Source: Corynespora cassiicola (taxonomy: Eukaryota; Ascomycota; Dothideomycetes; Pleosporales; Corynesporascaceae). Taken from it: DNA of 64,000 nucleotides. The notes below the pieces were generated by a model, which worked only from the letters and a program-made list of their open reading frames with translations, ran no database searches and was not told where the DNA came from. A program made the translations under genes and the position numbers. The DNA lies in contig JAEUWY010000013.1 in NCBI GenBank assembly GCA_022059125.1, forward strand, positions 1,054,001 to 1,118,000, read 5' to 3'. Of the stretch, positions 55,898-64,000 are shown one piece after another (positions within the stretch are counted from its first letter, which is position 1; each line of letters opens with the position of its first letter).

Positions 55898-57371
55898 CTA
55901 CAAAGGCACCTCCTCCATCATCTGCATCGCGCCCTCCCTGCCCACCGTGATGATGACATCTCCCAGCGTCTTGGTCGCGAACCCAGCTTCCGAGTACCTG
56001 AAATAGTAGTCCCACTTGCGCTTGAACACCTCGGCACCCTCGGCATCCATGTCCGTCTTTTCCATCATGAGCTGCTTCTTGATGCCTGCGTCCCAGTTGC
56101 CCAGGAACGCGTCCCGCCAGAGACGCAGCGCCTTTGCATAGTGCGGTCCAATGTTCTCGATGTTGTCCACGACCAAAGACCCATTGGACCCGTTTGTGAT
56201 GGAATTCACGAGCTGCGTGACGGTAGGCAAATGTCCGCCGGGGAAGATGTAGCGGCGAATGAAGTCGTCCGACTTTGCGTACGCCTCATAGCGTGCCTCG
56301 GGCATAGTGATGCACTGGAAGCATGCAATCCCGCCATCCTTCTTCAATAGCTTGTCTATGCACTTGAAGTACGTCTCGAGGTATTCCCTACCGACTGCCT
56401 CGAGCATCTCGATGGAGACGATCTTGTCGTAGGGTCCCGTCTCTGGCACTTGCAGGTTTCGGTAATCACATAGCAGAACGGTGATCTTGTCCTCGAGTCC
56501 TGCGTCGCATATCCGTTGCTCAGCGAGCTCTTTTTGTTCTATAGACAGTGTGACGGAGGTCACGCGACATCCCGTCCTTTGCACCGCGCGCATGGCCAGA
56601 GATCCCCACCCAGTACCGATTTCAAGTACGTGGTCGGTCGACTTGATGTGATTGTTGTCAATGAAACGGTCGAGTTTCCGCATCTGTGCCTCTTCCAATG
56701 TCTCCAGCTCGGATTGCGGATTCGATTTTGGTAGCCATATCGGGCATGAATAGGTCATATCTGGAGATAGGAAGGCGGCAAACATCTCGTTCGAAATGTC
56801 ATAATGGGCCGAGATGTTGAGGCGCGCATTGTGGAGGTTATTGCTTCTTCGGACCAGACCCGCAAGTCCGGAAGACACGGCGGCAGTAAAGTTGGAGCCA
56901 TTGTTGAGAAACTCGCGGTTGAGAATGAAGAGCTGAACTCATGAGTGTCCTGCACATGCATGGATCAAATCATACGCACCTCAAAAAACCTTGTCAGATC
57001 GGGCGATGTGACCTCCCCCAGCATGTAGCTTTCCGAGAAGCCCTGGAGCTTGAATTAGCTTCCGGCAAGCAGAGCGAATGCCGAAGCTCCACATGAAGAC
57101 GTACCATGTCTGCAAAGAGGGCCAGTCGCACCCAAAACTTCTCGTCCTGAACATGGAGAACAGCTAGCGGGTATCCTTCCTTCTCTTCACCAAACACCTG
57201 CGAGGCTTTGCTCGAGCTCGTCTCGTAGATGACGAGCTTTCCGAGCTGAATGTTTTGCAATTGCGACACGGTCCCACCCCTGCATAACGAAACCAGCGGC
57301 TCCCATGCTTGGGACGTGAGGGTGCTCAAAATGGACGACGCGGGGCCGGTGATTGGTGTTAGGATAGCCAT
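55898..57371 (-). CDS. cyclopropane-fatty-acyl-phospholipid synthase-like methyltransferase
   Basis: Three exons, 57,371-57,105, 57,042-56,980 and 56,932-55,898, with introns of 62 and 47 bp, give 454 aa. The N-terminal 110 residues form the family's leader region (LGEVTSPDLTRFFELFILN); they are soluble, with no membrane span. The Rossmann-fold methyltransferase part begins about residue 150. The SAM motif is LEIGTGWGSLA (E214, G216, G218, G220), followed by VTLSIEQKELAEQRI, DYRNL, DKIVSIEMLEAVGREY and RRYIFPGGHLPTV. These follow the bacterial Cfa/mycolic-acid-methyltransferase pattern and suggest methylene transfer from S-adenosylmethionine to unsaturated acyl chains. The enzyme family is bacterial in main distribution, so an old transfer is plausible but not shown. 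The start at 57,371 is the first in-frame ATG. Confidence 0.85.
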
Positions 57372-57659
57372 GTGGAATGTAGTCTGGGTACTGAACAGCA
57401 GTCGAATTCGGGGTGCGACAGCGAGGTTTTAAAAGCTCTAAAAAGCTCAATTGGTCGACCAACGATTGTTCCAGATGCAAGCTCGTCAGAAAAGGAATGA
57501 GGTTGCCCAAAGCTCACGTAATGGTTCGGATCACGCAAAAAAGTACAATGAGGATTGACACGGCGCCGCGCGTGAAGTAAGGGTGGGAGGCACATTTTAA
57601 CAGAGCTGACAGTCGGAACAACAAAAGCCGACGGTTTGCTCGGGAGCGCGCCGGAGACA

Positions 57660-57993
57660 TCACGATGCGTGTGGCATTTGTTTGAGGTGCATATCGACGA
57701 GGGTACTTTGCCGTTTCGAGCACTCGATGACGTCTTCGAACCTATCTTGAGCGCCGCTTCAGGCTCCCCGAAGCACGCGAAGCTCCGGGAGTGCACGTGT
57801 CAGAGTCGAATATCATCGTTGCCAACCGTTGGACTTGTGCGGGCAGCTGGTCCAGTGGCCGGGACGAAGGTGCAGCGTGCGGAGAGGTGCGAGCAAGCTC
57901 GTTGATCATGTCTTGGGAGGAGTATAGCTGGATCCCGGTCGACAGGGGCTTAGAGAGTTTGCTAGCGAGGGGCAGCTGCAGGGCTGGTCTCAT
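57660..57993 (-). CDS. possible small protein gene with a minimal intron
   Basis: An ATG at 57,993 opens MRPALQLPLASKLSKPL..., then SSQDMINELARTSPHA and QVQRLATMIFDSDT. A coherent helical stretch in another frame, GAQDRFEDVIECSKRQSTL, ends at a stop at 57,662-57,660. Joining them requires a 40-bp intron (57,796-57,757, GTGCAC..GAAG), which is unusually short, so the join may be wrong or the locus may carry an indel. If real, it is about 96 aa, basic at the N-terminus (possible mitochondrial signal) with a helical C-terminal part. I do not recognise the family. Evidence is weak: composition and position in an otherwise empty spacer. Confidence 0.3.
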
Positions 57994-58546
57994 GCAAGGG
58001 CATAGCTCTTCGCTTTGTTTTCGTATTCGGTCATAGCGCGTTATGGCCTGAAAAGTTACTCCGAGGTACGCCATACATCAAGAGCCGCGAGGTCATCATG
58101 CTGCAGAGCTCATGTACTGAGCAGCCAGAGTAATGGGACGACCAGCTGTACATGTACCTAGGTAGGTTGCGTGAAAACCGCATAAAAAGCAAATGGGTAC
58201 GGGATGGCGGTGCGGCATGCTGCAAGGGGACGTGCAATTGTCCACGGGTCATGAGATGGATGAGGTGAGGGGATGAGGGACGGGAGTTTGAGATGAAAGG
58301 CTTCGCAAGGGTTGAGCTCAAGTGGTGTGAGAGGGCGCCGATGTAGGAGATGTGTGTTTGGAGTTGATGGTGATGTAACTGTGAGCGTCGAAAACGGAAG
58401 GAGGACCCGTGCGGCGCGTCCCGAGGTCGACGCGTTTTCGCGTCGGGCTGCTCATCTCATCGTGAACTTCCATCATCAGCCTCACCGCACCTCTCCCATC
58501 TCGTTTGAAGGCCTCAAAATCACCATATACCGCCACCACCGCCAAA
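57994..58546. other. promoter region upstream of RNase H2C
   Basis: This separates the minus-strand group from the plus-strand RNase H2 subunit gene. It contains CTAGGTAGGT near 58,147. No other gene was seen. Confidence 0.45.
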
Positions 58547-59020
58547 ATGCTCTCCATAACCCCCTCAAACCCCCAAAAATGCACTCCAAATCTCCTCCCA
58601 ACGGCCCTCCAACACAACGGACCCCTGCCGCAGACTCGCCGATATTGGACTCAGAGAACAGACCCAGACACGAAGGCGCAACACGCCTACTTCCGCGGTC
58701 GCCACTTACACGGCACGTCAGTGCCCCTCCCCGAGAATTACACGGGCGCCGTGCTCCATGTGACAGATAAGGTGGAAATTGAGAGACAGAACAATAGCGA
58801 AGAGGCCGAAGAGGAGAGCGAGGAAAAGTTCGAGGTCAAGGTCGCGGAACAGATTGGCGAGTTTGAGAATGTGGTTGTTTGGGAGCATGGGGATGTGGTG
58901 GCCGAGGGGGATGCGTTTGTGAGGGGGCTGAGGGAGATGGCGGGGTTCGCGGAAGCGGTTCATAGGGATGACGATGACGAGGAGGAAAAGGATGGTGTTG
59001 GGGATAAGAAGACAACCTGA
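58547..59020 (+). CDS. ribonuclease H2 non-catalytic subunit C
   Basis: Intronless, 157 aa from the ATG at 58,547 (context CCAAAATGC). The pattern LLPTALQHNGPLPQTRRYW, then AYFRGRHLHGTSVPLPENYTGAVL, is the RNase H2 subunit C signature as I remember it. An acidic insert (EEAEEESEEKFE, residues about 87-98) and a second half FENVVVWEHGDVV...RGLREMAGFAEAVH, with a variable tail, follow. The subunit scaffolds the trimer that cuts RNA in RNA:DNA hybrids and removes single ribonucleotides; the catalytic subunit A is not in this window. The acidic insert is typical of the fungal forms. The length is close to yeast Rnh203 (about 110 aa) plus the insert. Call confident, activity through partner inferred. 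Confidence 0.8.
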   Translation: MLSITPSNPQKCTPNLLPTALQHNGPLPQTRRYWTQRTDPDTKAQHAYFRGRHLHGTSVPLPENYTGAVLHVTDKVEIERQNNSEEAEEESEEKFEVKVAEQIGEFENVVVWEHGDVVAEGDAFVRGLREMAGFAEAVHRDDDDEEEKDGVGDKKTT

Positions 59021-59199
59021 AGAGAAATGGGACACCGCACTGGACAAACGTAACGAAGTCATGACACTCGGCGGGGAAAAATTGGAAACATAGGCGGGAC
59101 TAGAAGATCCCGTTTTGTCTTGGACTGTACGATAGAATGCACAGAGTGCACGCGAACGAGCAGGAGAATCGATTCGAATACAACCCCCCCTTCCCCCCC

Positions 59200-60520
59200 T
59201 CAATCCCCATCCCCCCTAATCTCTCTCCTCCCCTCAAAATACGCCTGCGCCGCACTCATCCCCGGCAGCGCCAACATGACCAGACTCAATGTCTGCCCAA
59301 ACCCCCACCCATTCTCCCTCTCATCCTGTAACCCACACCACCCCTCCTCACCATCCCCAGCCAGCACCGGCGGCGGCGGTGGCCTGCTAAATTTCTGACT
59401 CATCACCAACACCACGCTCAACACGGCCAGCAGGATCTGCACAGCAAACGCAATCAGCGGGTTCAGGAACAGGCAGTATAGCAGCCGGAGAGCTGCACTC
59501 GCGGGGATGCGCATCGTGGCGCGCGGCGAGGGCGCGGCATCCGCAATCTTTTTCACGAGTGAGACGAGCGATTTGCCGGACAGGGAGGAGCGGCGCTTCG
59601 GCAGGGCGGCGGGGGCGTGCGCGTGCGTCGGGCTGCAGGTAGACGACGAGCATGGCGCGTACAGGATGCATGCCAGCGCTGTGGAGAAGCCGAGCAGCAT
59701 GAGGGCCATGGGGATGAGGAAGGCCATGCGGCGGGCGCGTTGGATAGAGTTCACATCGGGGCCTCTGTCATCGGCGGCAGCGGTGGGGTGGTCGCCGGGG
59801 GAGGGGTACGAGGCGATGGCCGTGATCATGGAGGCGAAGAGCCAGGCTGTGAAGGTGATGGAGAGGGCGAGTCGGATGCGCGCGAGGAGCACGTGTTTGC
59901 GGAAGTATTTGCGCAGAGTGATGAGAGCAGCGAGGTGGGACGAGGAAGATAGGGCACAAATGTAGAGGATGAGGACGAAGTGTGCGCTTGAGACGGAGAT
60001 GGAAGATTGGGCGACCTGGTATCAATGGCTCTCCGTCAGCCTCAATTAGGTCTTCTAGAGTAGGTAGACTCGACAGGGTATCCAGAGGGTATAGCATGAA
60101 TGAGGATACGCATGCCCACCAACCTTTATCCAGCCGCTTAGCAGGAATCCGTACCCTGTAACCAGCTGTTGGTCTCCAAGGCTGATGATGAGAGGATCTA
60201 GAAACGGTCGCCATGCATAGTCGCGCTTCCATTCGGTATCGAGGAAGCGGTCACGGATGTACGATATGGGCGAGTTCCATGCAAAGTGTCCTTTTTCGTG
60301 ATAGGCCTGGTCCAGCACCATGACGAAAATGGAGGCGGTCGTTGTCATGATGCCCGCCAGGACGAAGGATATAACCACCTAAATTTTTCATTGAGTATAC
60401 GGATCAATATGAACGAGGGCACGGATTTGTATGTACCCCAACGCCAGCTATGTCTGGGTCGGAGCCGTGGCTGCATCTTCCTCCCGAGGCGCTATCGAAA
60501 ACTACCCAGGGCGGCGCCAT
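59200..60520 (-). CDS. seven-span fungal integral membrane protein, function unknown
   Basis: Exons 60,520-60,437, 60,378-60,124 and 60,015-59,200 (introns 58 and 108 bp) give 384 aa. The junctions restore the pattern SDPDIAGVG|VVISFVLAGIM, and K|VAQSSISVSSAHFVLILY. Seven hydrophobic spans are visible: residues about 29-48, 98-112, 120-142, 156-180, 203-225, 285-315 and 355-372. The order, with an N-terminal DPDIAGxG motif and TGYGFLLSGW, matches a Pezizomycotina-specific membrane-protein family that I know only as uncharacterised. The loop between spans five and six is Ser/Cys/Pro-rich, and the C-terminal tail is short and charged. A role in the plasma membrane or vacuole, perhaps sensing, is a guess. 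Confidence 0.7.
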
Positions 60521-60793
60521 GGATGACAAGGAACGAATCACAAGAAGAGGTATGTAGGAAGAAATAAAAGTGCAAAGGAGGCATATCGGTAGATCAGCTG
60601 CGGGTTTTGTAGGAATAATATTTTCAACGGTCCGATATTGGACAAGAAGGAAGCTCTTGCGTGAGCATGCCGAAACGTGGGTATTCAGTGGAAGTGGCTA
60701 CCTAGAATTGAGCCACCACATAACTTTTCAATCGCCCTAAACAAAAATGAGAACACTACCCAAGCCGTTGATCATCTTGTATCGAAATCAAAC

Positions 60794-62943
60794 TCAAGCC
60801 TTCTTGCTCTTGGCTTTCACCCTGGCTGCGAGCTTCTTCAGATCGTCCGTGTCAGCAGCAGGTTGAATCGTCTTTGCTTTCTTTTCGCCGCGATCTTCAT
60901 CATCGTCCCTGCCGTGCTTCCTCTTCTTGCGTCCCTCTTCCAAAAGAGCCTTCATTCCACTTGTACCCTTGAAGCGAGGATTCGTCGGGTCAATGGCGTA
61001 CTCGTGGCTCTCGTATAGCTGGGCGAAACGAGGATCGTTGGTGTTGATCTTGAAGTTGTCGTCTGGGATGGCCTCTTTGCCCTTTGCCCGCTTCTTGCCC
61101 TTCTTCTTCGCCTTCTCAGCCTTTTCAATCTCATTCATGTTGAAATGCTTCAAATTAGACTCTTCATCGTCCACCATGAGCAACTCCAAGTTGGCACGTT
61201 CTGCGGCCTCCTCCTTCTCCTTTCGTTCTCTATCCTCGCGCTTCTTGGCCCTCTCCGCATTTCTCGACTCTCGCTTCGACGCCTTGGCGTCCTCTGAGTC
61301 CGACCCGAAGAAGGGATCGTTCCATGGGTCTTCATCGTCTGCACCTAGTGCTGGCCCAGTCTCCTCTTCAGATTTCTCTGCATCGGGATCGCGGCCTTCT
61401 TGAAGGGCCTTGGCTCTCTCCTTACGCTTCTGCTTCCGCTCCTTTTGCTTGCGTACGTATTTCTCCAAGGTCGTCTCCTCGGGATCGTTTTCAAACACAG
61501 AGCCCTTGTTCGCTTCGTCTGTCATTCCCGAGGTGAAAGTGATCTGCAATTCACCATCTGGCTTCTGGAAATCCCGATCCCTCTTGGCCGATTTCGTCTT
61601 CGATTTGGTCTTGGTAGACTTGCCAGATGGATCCAAGCCCAAAGCTGCTCGGAGGCTGGCCGCCTTCTTGGCCTTGTCGTCCTCTTCCTCCTCTTCCGAC
61701 GACGACTGCTCACTCCCGAGGTATGCCTGCAGCTCGTTCTCGTCAATCTCCTTTTGGGAAAATGCCCGTTTTTGGACTTCCCTGCGGGTCGTGTCGTCGG
61801 CATCCCAGGTCAACTTGACTTTGGAGTGAGTGAGGGCATCTGTTGTGAAGTCATTCGGCTTGTATCCGTCAGGGATTTTTTCGCACTTGTCATGGGGCTC
61901 CTCATCAAAGGTGACTTCGTCAGGCACGAAGCGGAGATCGAAGAAGTTTGCGCTCGAGAGATATTCCTGGCCATCCAGGTTGTCGTAGATTGACTTTGCC
62001 ACGCCCGGCGACGAGCATGTAATGACGGCATAGTAGTAGCGCAGTCGATCGAGTTGGTATTGACGAAGGGCCTTGGAGTCGAATTCCTCTCCCTCTCCCG
62101 CGTTATCTTTGGCAGAATCATCATTGACATCTTCCTCGCCCTCTGAGTCGGACCAGTTGGGCTCGTCGTCGAGTGATGTGAGATTGTTCTTGTCCTTGCC
62201 GGCTGTCGAGGCAAAGATCTCTCGAGGAGGGCCTTCGATTTCTTCGCGCTGCATCCTCTCCATACCAAACTCGCTGGGGTATACGATGACATTTAGGATT
62301 TTGCCAGTGGGAGGAACGAAGGAATTGGCAACAGCCAGTATGTCGGAAGCGCGAATGTTATCCCAGTCCAGGTTGACGACGGCCAGGCGCGAGGTGACTT
62401 CTCCGGTGGGCACATCATCATCATCCTCTCCCGCGAGTTCTGTGTCTTCCACCAGCTCTGCCTCTTCCATCTCGTCCTCGCTGGACTCATCGGACGAAGA
62501 TTCCAGTCCACCGTCGCGGATGGGGTCGAAGCCTAGCTCTTCCACTCGAGCCAGCTCCTTCAAGACGGCCTTGTCTCGCTGCTTAGCGTCGGTACCAAGA
62601 TCCTCGCCATCCTCATCGTCGTCTTCGAGGTCGAAGAAGCGCTCAATGTCTTTCTTTCCGGCATCCTTGCTGATCTTGCGGCCGTACTTGTCGACGGTGG
62701 CTTTGTTGTAAAAGTCGGGATCGTTCTTGAGGGCGGCAAATCGCGGGTCGAGCTTAGTCTTTGCCTGCTTTTTGGAGGGGAGGCGGAAGCGGGGGTCGGT
62801 CGCGAAGCTGGAGAATCGCGAGTCGCCTGTGGTGGGGAGAGCATCAGCAGCCGGGAGCAATTGGGGAGGAGCTTCAGATGCATACCGGTCGATTCTTTGG
62901 GCTTGCCCGCCTTGGGCGCAGTGGGGCGCTTTGGCAGCGGCAT
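60794..62943 (-). CDS. ESF1: Esf1-like pre-rRNA processing factor
   Basis: Exons 62,943-62,886 and 62,826-60,794, joined at a 59-bp intron (GTATGC..CACAG), give 696 aa. The junction restores KPKEST|GDSRFSSFATDPRFRLPSKK, an Esf1 signature. The next part is KLDPRFAALKNDPDF and KYGRKISKDAG. Acidic stretches (DDDEDGED, EDEMEEAEL) and a middle domain RLAVVNLDWDNIRASDILAVANSF follow. The C-terminal NUC153-type motif is NDPRFAQLYESHEYAIDPTNPRFKGT (about 600-650), and the tail is basic (GRKKRKHGRDDD). Esf1 acts in the nucleolus on the small-subunit pre-rRNA and is an essential ribosome-biogenesis factor in yeast. The frame is open further upstream to 63,157, but that would translate through the intron. 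It is divergent from the 53-aa gene. Confidence 0.9.
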
Positions 62944-63337
62944 TGGGAGTGGCGGGCGCAGGTACAGGTGTAGGTGCAGACACAGGTAGCTGGCTGACGG
63001 GCGCGCGATGGAATTTTTGGTGTTTGGCAGCCGCTGCCAGGGCGGTCAGAGATTTTCTGCCGGTGGGTGCATGTGCCAAGCCAGGCGGTGCCTTATCGAT
63101 AATGCACCCGGTGGCCTCGGCTAAGGGCGGACAGGGCGGACGGGGCAATTGGCCCATGGAATTCTGGGGAAGGCGTCAGTCACAGAGGGGGAAGGCGATC
63201 GTGTGAGCGGTGTGACTTTGCTCCCAACACTTGCTCTCCTCTCCTGACCTGCTCGAGCCTCTTCATCGCCGCTGCCAATCGCCCCAACTGCGTCCAGACT
63301 TGAAGATACACCCCCATATCGGCAACACATCGACACA
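62944..63337. promoter_or_regulatory. divergent promoter region, ESF1 and small-protein genes
   Basis: 394 bp between the two starts, partly open in the ESF1-upstream frame. A CACC-rich stretch precedes the plus-strand ATG. No specific site was recognised. Confidence 0.45.
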
Positions 63338-63769
63338 ATGGCCTACTCTCGCTTCTTCACGTAAGCTGCCCATCACTGCTGCTGAGCTCCGGCTAGCTCT
63401 GCCCCCTGCCCTCTGCCCTCCGCTTTCCAGCCACACGCACGCTCACACATTCCACGTCCAAACAGCACCCGCAACCTCGCCTTCTTCTCCGTCCTGTCCT
63501 TGGGCGGAGGCTACATGGCCATCAAGTCGCGTGCCCTGGCTGTCAAGCAACGCGAGACTGGCGACTATAGCGTCACGGTCGACCGCTCGGGTACGTACTT
63601 TTTTTTATGACTTCATACACATCCCTGCTGCCCGCAAACACAATCGGCCCACCCCCCGAAACTTCCCGACAAGCCCTCCTGCTCTACACGGGCCCATTCC
63701 CGGACGAACGCGCCCTCCGTCCAGACGTTAGTTACGTATGCTGATCAATTCGTAGGCGGCGGCATCTAG
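63338..63769 (+). CDS. small conserved-looking protein, 53 aa, one membrane span
   Basis: Three exons (63,338-63,360; 63,466-63,590; 63,756-63,769) with introns of 105 and 165 bp encode 53 aa. The start MAYSRFFT and a hydrophobic span (NLAFFSVLSLGGGYMAI, residues 10-26) are followed by a basic/polar C-terminal part KQRETGDYSVTVDRSGGGI. The Arg-poor, uncharged N-terminus and single span look like a small mitochondrial inner-membrane or ER protein. The terminal DRSGGGI is a family-type ending that I have seen in small fungal proteins, but no function is known to me. It would be missed without splicing. It is divergent from ESF1. Confidence 0.6.
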
Positions 63770-64000
63770 GCTCGAAGCAGCGACCATTTCATGACCCCAA
63801 GTAATACGATAATGAGGGAAAAAAAATGTAAGGCAAGGCAAAAGTCTGGCGGTCGTCTGCTTCCAATCGGAACGGTCGTCGTCGATGATGTGATAGACAC
63901 AATTGATTCAGCTTCAACCATGGCCCACGGCTCAGACTGCAATGTCACCCCACGCTCACCAGCGTAATCCTGTGCGAGACCCCCTCTATACGCTGACTGT
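63770..64000. other. right-edge flank
   Basis: 3' flank of the small gene, with a T-to-A rich tract near 63,820. Nothing can be assigned. Confidence 0.4.

Noticed and set aside
62827..63157. Longer N-terminus of ESF1 through an open frame
   Set aside because: The frame crosses a GT-AG intron; splicing restores the DSRF...DPRFRLPSKK start typical of Esf1.
1..64000. tRNA, 5S rRNA and CRISPR-like arrays
   Set aside because: I looked for T-loop GTTCGA/GTTCAA contexts and the known fungal 5S start and found none with a matching acceptor stem; no regularly spaced direct repeats of CRISPR type occur. A covariance-model scan would be decisive.

Overview
The window looks like nuclear DNA of a filamentous ascomycete (Pezizomycotina, most like a Sordariomycete; I cannot name the species). 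Evidence: genes are split by short introns (mostly 43-180 bp) with GTAAGT/GTATGT-type donors and CTGAC/CTAAC branch sites; most are monocistronic; several families are fungus-specific (Clr2, Tfc7/tau55, RNase H2 subunit C, Esf1); and a filamentous-fungal CYP504-type P450 is present. Exon joins were worked out by hand from reading-frame continuity and splice consensus.

Layout. 1-5.2 kb: the 5' part of an unidentified minus-strand gene running off the left edge, an orphan 265-aa ORF, and a three-exon P450 of the phenylacetate-hydroxylase type. 5.7-21.4 kb: a housekeeping block with a type II membrane glycosyltransferase-like protein, the mitochondrial RNA polymerase (RPO41), then Clr2 and a SNF2-PHD remodeller transcribed divergently from a 474-bp shared promoter region. 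21.4-29.6 kb: gene-poor with simple repeats. 29.6-30.9 kb: a protein with three tandem cysteine-rich zinc-ribbon-like modules. 30.9-38.8 kb: gene-poor again. 38.8-40.9 kb: a broken F-box/leucine-rich-type gene whose stop codons can be read as C-to-T changes. 41.2-46.6 kb: a thioredoxin with a CATC site and a 1,454-aa protein with three tandem C48 (Ulp1-like) protease folds. 47.2-49.9 kb: a bZIP factor and a six-span AIG1-like membrane protein, divergent. 49.9-52.9 kb: nothing convincing. 52.9-54.2 kb: the histidine-phosphatase TFIIIC subunit. 55.9-63.8 kb: a compact block with a cyclopropane-fatty-acid-synthase-like enzyme, a possible small gene, RNase H2 subunit C, a seven-span membrane protein, the ribosome-biogenesis factor Esf1 and a 53-aa conserved-looking small protein.

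The conserved blocks carry core functions: mitochondrial transcription, Pol III transcription, rRNA processing, RNA/DNA hybrid removal and chromatin silencing. The 21-46 kb stretch behaves like accessory DNA. Its most unusual content is the triple C48 protein, in which the first domain has Ser where Cys is expected, the second keeps His/Asp/Gln/Cys, and the third keeps His/Asp/Cys. It lies beside the decayed F-box gene. No tRNA, rRNA, CRISPR or intact transposon was recognised.
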